This document shows positions 36,019 to 45,256 of a DNA stretch of 64,000 nucleotides, one piece after another (within the stretch, counting starts at the first letter, position 1; every line of letters begins with the position of its first letter). This DNA comes from Thermosynechococcus sichuanensis E542 (GTDB taxonomy: Bacteria; Cyanobacteriota; Cyanobacteriia; Thermosynechococcales; Thermosynechococcaceae). The position numbers and the translations under genes are program-made. A model generated the notes under the pieces. It searched no databases. It saw nothing but the letters and a program-made list of their open reading frames with translations, and was not told where the DNA came from. The DNA lies in contig NZ_CP032152.1 of the NCBI RefSeq assembly GCF_003555505.1, forward strand, positions 2,279,001 to 2,343,000, read 5' to 3'.

Positions 36019-37173
36019 ATGGATACCATCCCTATTCTTGATCTCAAAGCCCAATATCAATCGCTGCAAGCAGACATCGATCGCGCAGTTGCCCGCGTAC
36101 TGGCATCCGGTCAGTTCATTCTAGGGCCAGAGGTACAGGCTTTCGAGGCAGAGGTGGCTGCCTATTTAGGAGTGCGCCATGCGGTGGCGGTGAATTCAGG
36201 GACAGATGCCTTGGTGATTTCCCTGCGCAGTTTGGGGGTGGGGGCTGGGGATGAGGTGATTACCACCCCCTTTTCGTTTTTTGCGACGGCAGAGGCGATT
36301 AGTTTGGTCGGTGCCCGCCCGGTCTTTGTGGATGTCGAACTGGACTCTTTTAACCTTGATCCCAGTAAAGTTGCGGCAGCCATTACCCCCCGCACCAAGG
36401 CGATTTTACCGGTGCATTTATTTGGGCGGCCGGCAGCAATGGGAGCGATTGTGGAACTGGCTCAAGCTCATGGGTTAGCGATTCTTGAGGATTGTGCCCA
36501 GTCCTTTGGTGCTCGCTACTGCCCACCCTGTGAAAATTGTCAATGTACAGTGGTGACTCAAAAGACCTTAGCCCATCAATTCACGGGGGCGATCGGTAGC
36601 ATGGGTGCCTTTTCTTTTTTCCCGACAAAGAACTTGGGTGCCTATGGGGATGGGGGGCTGATTACGACTAATGATGATGACCTTGCGGAGCGATCGCGCA
36701 TGCTGCGGGTGCACGGCTCCCGTCAACGCTACCACCACGAAATGATTGGCTACAATTCTCGCTTGGACAGCCTACAGGCGGCGATTCTGCGGGTGAAGCT
36801 GCCCCATATTGATCGCTGGAATCAAGAGCGACGGCGAGTCGCCCAAACCTATAATCAAGCCTTAGCGGGTCTTGAGGCAGTAGTGACCCCGGCAGTGTCT
36901 GCGGGGCATGTGTTTCATCAATATACCATTCGGGTGCTCAATGGCCAGCGGGATGCGCTTGCGGCTTACTTGAAGGCGGCTGGCATTAGTTCAATGATTT
37001 ACTACCCGATTCCCCAAGATCATTGTCCGATGTACAAGGGGCAATCTCCCCCTAATCCGGTGAGCGATCGCCTTGCCCGCGAGGTACTGAGCTTACCCAT
37101 TTGGCCTGAATTGAGCGATGCCACCATTGAGTATATTGCCGCAACCATTCGCCAGTTTTTTCAGACGCTCTAG
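36019..37173 (+). CDS. DegT/DnrJ/EryC1/StrS-type sugar aminotransferase with a cysteine cluster
   Basis: A 384-residue PLP enzyme of the family that transfers amino groups to nucleotide sugars for polysaccharide synthesis. The cofactor lysine is Lys204 in FSFFPTKNLGAYGDGG, and the phosphate-binding serine lies in NSGTDALV near residue 60-67. After the conserved ILEDCAQSFGARY, the chain carries a cysteine cluster CPPCENCQC (Cys168, 171, 174, 176) and about 15 more residues before GSMGAFSF. In most members this loop is shorter. Such a cluster could bind zinc or iron-sulfur. The partner sugar is unknown, as no sugar genes are nearby. Confidence 0.9.
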   Translation: MDTIPILDLKAQYQSLQADIDRAVARVLASGQFILGPEVQAFEAEVAAYLGVRHAVAVNSGTDALVISLRSLGVGAGDEVITTPFSFFATAEAISLVGARPVFVDVELDSFNLDPSKVAAAITPRTKAILPVHLFGRPAAMGAIVELAQAHGLAILEDCAQSFGARYCPPCENCQCTVVTQKTLAHQFTGAIGSMGAFSFFPTKNLGAYGDGGLITTNDDDLAERSRMLRVHGSRQRYHHEMIGYNSRLDSLQAAILRVKLPHIDRWNQERRRVAQTYNQALAGLEAVVTPAVSAGHVFHQYTIRVLNGQRDALAAYLKAAGISSMIYYPIPQDHCPMYKGQSPPNPVSDRLAREVLSLPIWPELSDATIEYIAATIRQFFQTL

Positions 37174-37287
37174 GGACATCGCCTAACTATTTGTCCTCAC
37201 TTAACACATCCTTAATATCTCACTCGCTAAGCTAGCAACAGCTCTTTTCTCAAACCGGTACTGTCGCTAGGTCAGGAGTGCAATGCC

Positions 37288-38286
37288 ATGAAGGTTGCTG
37301 TTTTCAGTGCTAAATCCTACGATCGTGAGTTTTTGAACGCTGCCAATGCTGCCCAAGGCTACCCCCACTACCTGAGCTACTACGACGTGCGCTTGCGCTC
37401 TAAAACTGCCTCCCTTGCCAAGGGGCATGATGCCGTCTGTGTATTTGTCAATGATGAGCTGGGGGCAGAGACCCTAAAACGGCTGGCAGAGTTGGGAGTG
37501 CGTCTGGTGACGCTGCGCTGTACGGGCTTTAACAATGTGGATTTGGCGACGGCGGCCAGCTTAGGGATAACGGTTACCCGCGTGAGTACGTATTCTCCCT
37601 ATTCAGTAGCGGAGCATACAGTAGGACTGATCCTGATGCTAAACCGCAAACTTCACCGTGCCTACAACCGCGTGCGCGATGACAATTTTTCCCTAGAGGG
37701 GCTGATGGGCTTTGATCTGCACGGCTGTACGGTTGGTATTATTGGCACAGGTAAAATTGGCCGTATTGTAGGTCAGATTATGCGGGGTTTTGGCTGCCAC
37801 CTCTACGGCTATGATCCCTACCCTAGTGAAACCTTTAGGGAGATTGGTACCTATACAACCCTAGAGACCCTACTGGCAGAATCCGATATTGTCACGCTCC
37901 ACTGCCCCTTGGTGCCCGAAAATGAACACCTGATCAACGCCACCACGATCGCCCAAATGAAGCGAGGCGTGATGTTAATCAATACGAGCCGCGGCAAACT
38001 GGTGGACACTAAAGCAGTGATTGAGGGCATTAAAAGCGGCCAAATTGGTTATCTGGGCATTGATGTCTATGAAGAGGAAGACTCCCTCTTTTTCCAAGAC
38101 CTCTCGGATACCATCATCCAAGACGATACCTTCCAACTCCTGCAATCTTTCCCCAATGTGGTGATTACTGCCCACCAAGCCTTCTTTACCCGCAATGCCC
38201 TCACGGATATTGCCCGTACCACGATTGAAAATTTGACCTGTTTTGAGCAAGGCCTGCCCCTAGCGAACGAAGTGAAACAGATGTGA
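37288..38286 (+). CDS. ddh: D-lactate dehydrogenase / 2-hydroxyacid dehydrogenase
   Basis: A 332-residue NAD-dependent D-2-hydroxyacid dehydrogenase that reduces pyruvate to D-lactate. The nucleotide-binding motif GIIGTGKIGR lies at about residues 150-159. The catalytic triad is visible: Arg235 in NTSRGKLVD, Glu264 in DVYEEE, and His296 in TAHQAFF. The loop TLRCTGFNNVDL and the FGFDL-like substrate region fit D-LDH. It is close in length to cyanobacterial Ddh enzymes. An inverted repeat follows the stop at 38296-38320. Confidence 0.93.
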   Translation: MKVAVFSAKSYDREFLNAANAAQGYPHYLSYYDVRLRSKTASLAKGHDAVCVFVNDELGAETLKRLAELGVRLVTLRCTGFNNVDLATAASLGITVTRVSTYSPYSVAEHTVGLILMLNRKLHRAYNRVRDDNFSLEGLMGFDLHGCTVGIIGTGKIGRIVGQIMRGFGCHLYGYDPYPSETFREIGTYTTLETLLAESDIVTLHCPLVPENEHLINATTIAQMKRGVMLINTSRGKLVDTKAVIEGIKSGQIGYLGIDVYEEEDSLFFQDLSDTIIQDDTFQLLQSFPNVVITAHQAFFTRNALTDIARTTIENLTCFEQGLPLANEVKQM

Positions 38287-38295
38287 GGCTTCGAC

Positions 38296-38320
38296 GAAAC
38301 GGTTATTGCTATAACGTTTC
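38296..38320 (+). repeat. Inverted repeat upstream of argG
   Basis: GAAAC-G-GTTA and TAAC-GTTTC form a nine-base stem with one bulged base and a six-base loop, between ddh and argG. It is not followed by a T-run. It may be an operator for argG or a weak terminator. A TATAGT -10-like box sits at 38337-38342. Confidence 0.4.
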
Positions 38321-38336
38321 TGGCAAACAGATCCGC

Positions 38337-38342
38337 TATAGT
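38337..38342 (+). promoter_or_regulatory. Candidate -10 box for argG
   Basis: TATAGT is 29 bases before the argG ATG at 38372, within GCTATAGTAGCG. No good -35 hexamer is seen 17 bases upstream. The inverted repeat just before it could be the site of a regulator. Confidence 0.35.
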
Positions 38343-38371
38343 AGCGATCGCGTTTATTTCAGGAAATAATC

Positions 38372-39577
38372 ATGGGGCGTGCAGAAAAAGTCATCTTGGC
38401 CTATTCAGGGGGAGTGGATACTTCTGTGTGTATTCCCTATCTCAAGCACGAGTGGGGAGTGAAGGAGGTCATTACCCTTGCGGCTGATTTGGGACAGGGG
38501 GATGAACTAGAGCCGATTCGCCAAAAAGCCCTTGATTCTGGTGCCAGTGCCTCGTTGGTGGTGGATGCCAAGGAAGACTTTATCCGCAACTACGCTTTTC
38601 CAGCGATTCAGGCCAACGCCCTCTACGAAAATCGCTATCCCCTCTCGACGGCCCTTGCTCGCCCCTTGATTGCCAAGCTCTTGGTGGATGCAGCTACCGA
38701 GTACGGTGCTGATGCTGTTGCCCATGGCTGTACAGGAAAAGGGAATGATCAAGTCCGCTTCGATGTGGCGATCGCTGCTCTGAATCCTCACCTCAAGGTC
38801 TTGGCACCCGCTCGCGAATGGGGCATGAGCCGTGAAGAAACCATTGCCTACGGCGAACGCTTTGGCATTCCCGCCCCCGTGAAAAAATCCTCGCCTTACA
38901 GTATTGACCGCAATCTTTTGGGACGCAGTATTGAAGCAGGTCCCCTTGAGGATCCGTGGATTGAACCCCTTGAGGAAATCTATTTGATGACCCAAGCCAT
39001 TGAAAATACCCCCAACTCTCCGGAGTATGTGGATATTGGCTTTGAAGCTGGGATTCCTGTCAGCCTCGATGGTCGCTCCCTCGATCCCGTGACCCTTGTC
39101 AGCGAACTGAATGAGCGGGTAGGTCGCCACGGCTTTGGTCGCATTGACATGATTGAAAATCGCCTTGTCGGCATTAAGTCCCGCGAAATTTATGAAGCGC
39201 CTGCTCTTTTGGTACTGATTGACGCCCACCGCGATTTGGAAAGTTTAACTCTGACTGCTGATGTGACGCAGTACAAGCGGGGAATTGAAGAGACCTACAG
39301 CCGCCTCGTCTATAACGGCCTCTGGTACAGCCCCCTCAAGGAAGCCCTTGATGCCTTTATTCAACAGACCCAAAAACGGGTGACGGGTACCGTGCGCGTC
39401 AAGCTCTTTAAGGGAACCGCACGAGTGGTGGGGCGGCAATCTCCCTACTCCCTCTATACGCCAGACTTGGCCACCTATGGCGCTGAGGATCAGTTTGACC
39501 ACAAAGCGGCTGAGGGCTTTATCTATGTCTGGGGGCTACCCACCCGTGTCTGGGCAGAGAAACTGCGCCAAGGCTAA
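38372..39577 (+). CDS. argG: Argininosuccinate synthase
   Basis: A 401-residue ATP-pyrophosphatase enzyme that joins citrulline and aspartate in arginine synthesis. The P-loop-like motif [10 protein letters not shown] spans residues 10-19, and [14 protein letters not shown] (about 124-137), [13 protein letters not shown] and [21 protein letters not shown] are conserved. AGGAAATAATC precedes the ATG at 38372. The stop shares the overlap CTAA with the convergent YCII gene. All key motifs are intact and length is normal. Confidence 0.97.
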   Translation: MGRAEKVILAYSGGVDTSVCIPYLKHEWGVKEVITLAADLGQGDELEPIRQKALDSGASASLVVDAKEDFIRNYAFPAIQANALYENRYPLSTALARPLIAKLLVDAATEYGADAVAHGCTGKGNDQVRFDVAIAALNPHLKVLAPAREWGMSREETIAYGERFGIPAPVKKSSPYSIDRNLLGRSIEAGPLEDPWIEPLEEIYLMTQAIENTPNSPEYVDIGFEAGIPVSLDGRSLDPVTLVSELNERVGRHGFGRIDMIENRLVGIKSREIYEAPALLVLIDAHRDLESLTLTADVTQYKRGIEETYSRLVYNGLWYSPLKEALDAFIQQTQKRVTGTVRVKLFKGTARVVGRQSPYSLYTPDLATYGAEDQFDHKAAEGFIYVWGLPTRVWAEKLRQG

Positions 39578-39846
39578 TCGGGTGCTTCGACAATACACCA
39601 CTCGTGAAGTTCGTACTGGACACACTGGTGTTGGACAAGGGGGTCACGGGCAACGATTTCCTCAGCCGCCTTACGGGAATCCGCCTGAAACAACAACATG
39701 CCACCCCCGCGCTCAGCCCAGTATCCCGTGCGGGCTTGATGTCCTGCGGCAATGAGGGAGCGGACATAGGCGCGATGAGCAGGAACGTGTTGATCAAATG
39801 TCCCTTTGTCCACAATGCCGCGTTCAATTTTGACAAACCATGGCAT
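39574..39846 (-). CDS. YCII-domain protein (second)
   Basis: A 90-residue small protein with a YCII-like fold: [24 protein letters not shown] carries the conserved histidine helix and gly-rich strand, and [18 protein letters not shown] is the typical C-terminus, echoing the DPYWQHQVWTEYSIHEW of the YCII protein near 14.7 kb. The two share that end but differ elsewhere, so they are paralogues. ATG at 39846; the 3' end overlaps argG in CTAA. Role unknown. Confidence 0.8.
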   Translation of the reverse strand: MPWFVKIERGIVDKGTFDQHVPAHRAYVRSLIAAGHQARTGYWAERGGGMLLFQADSRKAAEEIVARDPLVQHQCVQYELHEWCIVEAPD

Positions 39847-39929
39847 CGGTGCTTAGCTCCTGCGGATTTGAATCAACACCTAGAATAGCTATAGCAGTGT
39901 GCCCTAGTCACTCTTCTCTTGTGCCCTGA

Positions 39930-41261
39930 ATGCGAGCAGCTATGAGCAAAGCCATTACCCTTGAAACCTTGTTAAGTGAATTTGCCCGTGGCGTGCGGAA
40001 TTTCCGTGGCGTCAATTTGGCGGGCAGTGTGTTTCCCTTGGTGCAACTCAGCCATATTGATCTGGCGGGAGCCAATCTACAGGGTATCAATTGGAGTGGG
40101 GCAGATCTGATCAAGGCTAACCTTGCCAATGCCAATCTGCGGGGGGCTAATCTGATTGGTGCGGATCTGAGTGGTGCAAACCTCACCGATGCGGATTTGC
40201 AGGAGGCGATGCTCAGTGGCGCAATTTTGGTGGGTGCCTATCTATCGCGAGCCAATTTGCAGCGGGCGGTGCTGAGTGGGGCAATCCTCAAGGGAGCAGT
40301 TCTCCACGACAGTAACCTCAAGGAAACCAATGTGGTGGGGGCGGATCTTTCGGAGGCAGATTTGACTGGGGCGATCGCCCGCCGCCAAGACTTGGAGGAA
40401 GCAAAGCTCTCTGGTGCCACCCTCCCCAATGGGGAAGTGGTCTTTGATGAAGGGGACATTGAAGAGGTACCGTTGCCCACTACGCCACCAATTGCTGAGC
40501 CAATGGCAACGGCTAACGAAACCACTGTAATTGAGTGGACCAACGAGCAGGTGATTCAAATGCTGATCCTGCAACAGCATCCGTTGCCCAGTACTTATCA
40601 AAGTGCTGACTTGAAGGTGGTGGATCTGGGCAATCACTGCTATCAATTGCGAACAGTGACCGAAACGGTGGTGGCGGTGGTTGAGGGGGCGAGTGTGGCC
40701 GATGAAAGAGTGACCCTTTTTGTGGAGGCTCCCTTTGCAGATTTGGTGGCTAGTGTGCTCCAAGCCCATTCCTTCTTACCCACCCAATACCTCAGTGACC
40801 CTGTGCCGGCATGGCAGTACGAGCAGGTGCCGATTCTTGAGGGGGGCGAAGTTCGTCAAGGAACCGCACGGCAACTATGGAAAACCTGGTGGTTACTCTT
40901 GAAGTCCACCGCCACAGGGCAGGAGCCAGCACAGCTACAACTGTTGGTGGGCAAGAGTTGGCAGCCCATTCGCGATATTGCCTTTTCCCCCTCGGCCAGT
41001 GGTGGCGTGATTATTAAAACCGCCGCGGGCGATCGCCACTATCCTGCGGATGCGTCGCTGATTTGGCTAGAAAGTGTCCCGTCTGGATCACCGACAACCA
41101 CTACCCCAGCGCCCACCCCCCCAACCTCTCTCTGGAACGGCGTGCTGAAGTTTGAAAATAACTGCTTGACGATCCAAACGGCGGTAGGACCCGTCTGTGT
41201 GCGGGGTGAAAATTTGACGGTCACCCTTGGTGGTCAGGCGATCGCTCTGAACCAGCTCTAA
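39930..41261 (+). CDS. Pentapeptide-repeat protein with a large unknown C-terminal domain
   Basis: A 443-residue hybrid. Residues about 15-165 hold about 28 pentapeptide repeats (ANLRGANLIGADLSGANL and similar). From about residue 190 a non-repeat, beta-rich region of roughly 250 residues follows, with the marks EWTNEQVIQMLILQQHPLPS, then WKTWWLLLKSTATGQEP, and a late GVLKFENNCLTIQTAVGPVC. I do not recognise this domain. The start may be ATG at 39930 or 39942. The gene ends with its stop one base into the start of the tRNA nucleotidyltransferase gene, suggesting translational coupling. Confidence 0.75.
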   Translation: MRAAMSKAITLETLLSEFARGVRNFRGVNLAGSVFPLVQLSHIDLAGANLQGINWSGADLIKANLANANLRGANLIGADLSGANLTDADLQEAMLSGAILVGAYLSRANLQRAVLSGAILKGAVLHDSNLKETNVVGADLSEADLTGAIARRQDLEEAKLSGATLPNGEVVFDEGDIEEVPLPTTPPIAEPMATANETTVIEWTNEQVIQMLILQQHPLPSTYQSADLKVVDLGNHCYQLRTVTETVVAVVEGASVADERVTLFVEAPFADLVASVLQAHSFLPTQYLSDPVPAWQYEQVPILEGGEVRQGTARQLWKTWWLLLKSTATGQEPAQLQLLVGKSWQPIRDIAFSPSASGGVIIKTAAGDRHYPADASLIWLESVPSGSPTTTTPAPTPPTSLWNGVLKFENNCLTIQTAVGPVCVRGENLTVTLGGQAIALNQL

Positions 41262-42541
41262 TGGTCGTCATTCAGCCTTTTGATTTTAGTCGCTGGCCGA
41301 TTGCCGTCAGTGATTTACCTGCCGATACCTACCTTGTGGGCGGAGCGGTGCGGGATGCCCTCCTCGGTCGGACAACGTTATACCCCGACTTGGATTTTAT
41401 TGTGCCGGCGGATGCCATTGCCCTGACCAAAAAACTGGCGGATAAGTACAAGGCTGGCTTAGTGGTGTTGGATCGGCAGCGACAGATTGCCCGCTTGGTC
41501 TTTGCCAATACCACTGTGGATATTGCGCAGCGCCATGGTGAGACGCTCTTGACGGATTTGAGCGATCGCGATTTTCGCCTCAATGCCATTGCCTACGACA
41601 TTCACCACCACCACCTTGTCGATCCCCTCGGTGGCCTTTTGGATTTGCAACGCCGCCAAATTCACTATGTAGCCCCGGCAAATCTTGCTGCTGATCCGCT
41701 GCGACTCCTACGTGCCTATCGCCAAGCCGCCCAACTACAATTTACAATTACCCCCGAAACGCGGCAGGTGATCCAAACCCTTGCCCCCCAACTGCGGCGA
41801 GTGGCAGCAGAACGGGTACGGGTGGAACTCAGCTATCTCCTCAGTGCTGTTGAGGGTGCAGCTCAAGTAACCCTCGCCTTTCGAGATGGGGTGTTGGCGG
41901 TGTGGTTACCTTCGGTCACCGAGGAGCGGATTACCCACTACCATGCCCTTGAATCCACCCTAGCGAATTTTCCCTTCCCTGCCCTTTGGCCGGCGCTAAC
42001 GACATCCATTGCGGCAACGACTGCCCCCGGCGAACCCCAACGGCGAACCCTAGCGGCTTTGGCTAAGCTCACCTGCCTCGTGAATGCCAGCGATCGCCAA
42101 GCGGCTGAGGAACTCACCGCCTTGACCTACACCACCGATGAAATTCGCATTGTCCAAGTCCTGTGCCGACTGCTCAGCCACTGGCTAGTTCCCCTTGAAC
42201 AACCCCTGAACCGCGAGCAAGCCTTCTATCTCTTCCGCGCAGCAGGGAGCTATTTTCCAGCCTTTGTAGCCCTTGCCCTTAGTCGTGGTGTGGCCAAAGA
42301 GCATCTCGTACCGCTGGTGAAGGCATGGCTAGACCCTAGGAATCCCATTGCCCATCCCCCCCAATTGGTGCGGGGTGCGGATCTAGTGGAAGCGTTTCAG
42401 GTCTCGCCGGGGCCGCGTGTGGGTGAATTGTTGCGAGCAGTGGAAGCAGCCCAAGCGCGGGGAGAAATTAGCGATCGCCCCCAAGCCCTTGCCTATGTGG
42501 CACAACTCCTTAACAGTTCAGCCGAATCAAGGCACCCTTAG
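41261..42541 (+). CDS. tRNA nucleotidyltransferase (CCA-adding or CC-/A-adding family)
   Basis: A 426-residue class II nucleotidyltransferase. The head-domain motif YLVGGAVRDALLGR, then the metal-binding DLDFIVP, and RDFRLNAIAYD plus HHHLVDPLGGLLDLQRR, the usual motif B area, are present. The neck motif DPLRLLRAYRQAAQLQFTI follows. Some cyanobacteria split CC and A addition between two related enzymes, and these motifs alone cannot tell which this one is. The ATG overlaps the previous stop (TAATG), so translation is probably coupled. Its own stop overlaps that of the solute-binding gene in TTAG. Confidence 0.92.
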   Translation: MVVIQPFDFSRWPIAVSDLPADTYLVGGAVRDALLGRTTLYPDLDFIVPADAIALTKKLADKYKAGLVVLDRQRQIARLVFANTTVDIAQRHGETLLTDLSDRDFRLNAIAYDIHHHHLVDPLGGLLDLQRRQIHYVAPANLAADPLRLLRAYRQAAQLQFTITPETRQVIQTLAPQLRRVAAERVRVELSYLLSAVEGAAQVTLAFRDGVLAVWLPSVTEERITHYHALESTLANFPFPALWPALTTSIAATTAPGEPQRRTLAALAKLTCLVNASDRQAAEELTALTYTTDEIRIVQVLCRLLSHWLVPLEQPLNREQAFYLFRAAGSYFPAFVALALSRGVAKEHLVPLVKAWLDPRNPIAHPPQLVRGADLVEAFQVSPGPRVGELLRAVEAAQARGEISDRPQALAYVAQLLNSSAESRHP

Positions 42542-43596
42542 GAACTCGTGAGGAAAATCTCTTGCCAAAGGGTGTCATAGGCCTTTTGGGTCGCCGCATC
42601 AAGGGGTAGCAATACCTCACTTTTGGTAAAGGCAGTGGGGTGAGCGAGGGGAATATAGCGCTGAAAGAGGGTGCCCCTTAGATCGCTGACGCGGGGGGAG
42701 GGCGCATCACTAAATTGACTGAGTTGCTCAGCCACCTCTGGCTGCCACCAGTAGTTTAACCAATCCAGGGTGGGGCGATCGGGGGCTTGGCCACAAACCC
42801 ACAAATCCAGCCAAAGCGCCGTGCCACTGGCGGGAAAGACTGCGCCATAGGTCTGCGGATCCCGCTTCAGCAGCGGCAGTAGATCCGTTGACCAACCCAC
42901 TGCCAATTGCGTACTCCCCAACATTAATGGTTGTAAGTAGGCATCGGAACTAAAGAAACGGCAGCCTTGACGCAGGCGAGACAAGCGTTCCCGTAATTGC
43001 GGGTGGGTGGGTGGGGCATTGTAGGACAGCCCCAAGGATTTCAGGGTTAAGCCAATCACTTCGCGGGGAGCATTCAAGAGGCTATAGTGACCCTGCACTG
43101 CGGGGTGCCATAGGGCATCCCAATCTTTGGGTTCCCAACCCAACTCGGCAAAGAAATCGCGGCGATAAATGAGGGTGGTGGCTCCCCAGCGATAGGGCAG
43201 ACCCCAGAGGGCATCCTCTTTGCTAATCAAGTGGAGCAAGGGTTGCCATGGTTTAGGCCAGTCAAACTCGTGTTGAATAAGTTGTTTCGGGATAAGGGCA
43301 ATCTGCCGCTTTGCCACTGCCTCTGGTAACCAAGCATCTCCGAGACTGAGGACGGCAGCTCCTAGGGTACCTTCAGCAAGGGTATCGGCTAAGGCTTGGG
43401 GAGTTTCCTGAAGGCGCAAACGAACTGCCACGCCTGCCTGTTGACGAAATCGCTGGATGAGTTGGGGGGGAAGGGATTTACGTAGCAGATGAACCGTTAG
43501 CCCTGTATTGGCACTGGCTTGACAACCACTAAGGGCGATCGCCCCTAGGGCAAACAAACCCTGACAAAATTGCCGCCGCTGCATCAGCGTTGCCAC
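42538..43596 (-). CDS. PotD-like periplasmic solute-binding lipoprotein (Tat signal)
   Basis: A 352-residue binding protein of the polyamine/thiamine/iron type. The N-terminus [19 protein letters not shown] combines a twin-arginine motif with a lipobox (LSGC), so export through Tat and lipid anchoring are predicted. The mature part has [24 protein letters not shown] and [21 protein letters not shown], typical of spermidine/putrescine-binding folds. No permease or ATPase gene lies nearby, so the partner must be elsewhere. The start overlaps the end of pgi by 13 bases, and the first methionine may be 43596 or 43584. Confidence 0.82.
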   Translation of the reverse strand: MATLMQRRQFCQGLFALGAIALSGCQASANTGLTVHLLRKSLPPQLIQRFRQQAGVAVRLRLQETPQALADTLAEGTLGAAVLSLGDAWLPEAVAKRQIALIPKQLIQHEFDWPKPWQPLLHLISKEDALWGLPYRWGATTLIYRRDFFAELGWEPKDWDALWHPAVQGHYSLLNAPREVIGLTLKSLGLSYNAPPTHPQLRERLSRLRQGCRFFSSDAYLQPLMLGSTQLAVGWSTDLLPLLKRDPQTYGAVFPASGTALWLDLWVCGQAPDRPTLDWLNYWWQPEVAEQLSQFSDAPSPRVSDLRGTLFQRYIPLAHPTAFTKSEVLLPLDAATQKAYDTLWQEIFLTSS

Positions 43597-45173
43597 CGAA
43601 ACTGCAATTGACTCGGCTGCGCCGGATCCCCTAGTTGCTCAATGCCGCGATCGTTGGCCACAAGGTGCCGCAGGATCAGGTAAATCCGCTCCAATTGATC
43701 TGGCGCATTCACGGCCTTAGCGATCGCCCCCAAGTCAAGGGGTGCATCACTTTGCTCTAGGACTTTGACAATCTGCCGTTGCAGCGCCAAATTCGCCGCC
43801 GCTGCTTTCTTGCCAGCCTCCACTCCTGGTTGATGGTAGGCATTGATATTCACCAAGAAGCCATAGAGGCCCACTGCTCGCTCGTAGAGGGCAATCAAAG
43901 CACCCACCGTTTTGGGCGTCACCTCTGGAATTGTGACCGTGAGGGAGGGGCGATTCTTTTCATAGAGGGCTTGGCGCGTGCCGAGGAGCAGGCCACTAAG
44001 GTAATCCCCAGACGTAATCCCCGGCTCGACATCAATGCCGGGTTCTTGGCCATCCCGCAACACTTCAATAAACGTGACAAAAAAGTTGGGTAGGCCATCC
44101 CGCAACTGCTGCACATAGGCGTGCTGATCGGTGGTTCCCTTGTTGCCATAGACCGCAATTCCTTGGTGGACAATGTTGCCGTCGAGGTCTTTTTCTTTGC
44201 CGAGGGACTCCATCACTAACTGCTGCAAGTAACGGCTAAACAGTAGCAGACTGTCTTTGTAGGGGAGGACAACCATATCTTTTTCCCCCCGACCATTGCC
44301 CGCATGGTACCAAGCCAAGGCGAGGAGGGCGGCGGGATTTTGGCGGATCTTCGGCACCCGGGTCGCCTGATCCATGAGCTTTGCTCCCGCGAGCAGGGCA
44401 TCAATGTCAATCCCTTGCAGGGCAGCGGGCAATAGACCCACCGTTGAGAATTCGGAGGTGCGTCCCCCCACCCAGTCAAACATCGGGAAAATGGCGAGCC
44501 AACCGTTGGACTCTGCCACTTGGGCAAGGCCACTACCGGGCATGGTGACGGCTACAGCGTGATCAGCAAAGACTAGACCAGCGCGTTGGAAGCGGGCTTG
44601 GGTCTCTAGCATGCCATTGCGGGTTTCCGGCGTCCCCCCCGATTTGGAAATGACAATCACCAAGGTCGTCCGCAGGCGATCGCCCAGCTCAGCAAAGAGG
44701 CGCTCAAATCCCGCAGGGTCAGTATTGTCCAAAAAATGAATGTTCAGGGGCGGATTCACAGGCGCAAGGGCAGCCGCCACAAACTGCGGGCCAAGGGCAG
44801 ACCCCCCAATGCCAATGGAGAGAATATCTGTAAAACGCCCCCCTTGGGGTGGAGCGATCGCCCCACGATGAACTTGCTGACTAAACTGCTTGACTTGGGC
44901 AATGGCATCGCGAATTTCGGCACGCAATTCCGGAGTCGGTGCCAAATCGGCATCCCGCAGCCAGTAGTGCCCCACCATACGGCCTTCATCGGGGTTGGCG
45001 ATCGCCCCTGCTTCCAATTCCTGCATTTGCTGAAAAGCGCGCTCAAAGGCTGGCTCTAGGCGCTGCACGACCGCTGGGGTCAGCCCCATCCGACTGACAT
45101 CCACATAGAACTCCAACTCAGGGTGGTAGTACAACCAGTCTTGGTAATGCTGCCAAAGAGCCAAAGCATCCAT
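43584..45173 (-). CDS. pgi: Glucose-6-phosphate isomerase
   Basis: A 529-residue isomerase linking glucose-6-phosphate and fructose-6-phosphate. Signatures: [31 protein letters not shown], the PGI motif [20 protein letters not shown], and [18 protein letters not shown] with the catalytic histidine. The length is shorter than the ~550 of E. coli but normal for cyanobacteria. The gene overlaps the binding-protein gene by 13 bases. The ATG at 45173 follows an 83-base gap after the alpha/beta hydrolase gene. Confidence 0.96.
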   Translation of the reverse strand: MDALALWQHYQDWLYYHPELEFYVDVSRMGLTPAVVQRLEPAFERAFQQMQELEAGAIANPDEGRMVGHYWLRDADLAPTPELRAEIRDAIAQVKQFSQQVHRGAIAPPQGGRFTDILSIGIGGSALGPQFVAAALAPVNPPLNIHFLDNTDPAGFERLFAELGDRLRTTLVIVISKSGGTPETRNGMLETQARFQRAGLVFADHAVAVTMPGSGLAQVAESNGWLAIFPMFDWVGGRTSEFSTVGLLPAALQGIDIDALLAGAKLMDQATRVPKIRQNPAALLALAWYHAGNGRGEKDMVVLPYKDSLLLFSRYLQQLVMESLGKEKDLDGNIVHQGIAVYGNKGTTDQHAYVQQLRDGLPNFFVTFIEVLRDGQEPGIDVEPGITSGDYLSGLLLGTRQALYEKNRPSLTVTIPEVTPKTVGALIALYERAVGLYGFLVNINAYHQPGVEAGKKAAAANLALQRQIVKVLEQSDAPLDLGAIAKAVNAPDQLERIYLILRHLVANDRGIEQLGDPAQPSQLQFRWQR

Positions 45174-45256
45174 AAAAAATACTCTCGCGCTACGATCTCA
45201 GCGTACCTCAACAACTGTCCGTTACTGGGAATATCAGCTTTCCCTTAATAAACACC

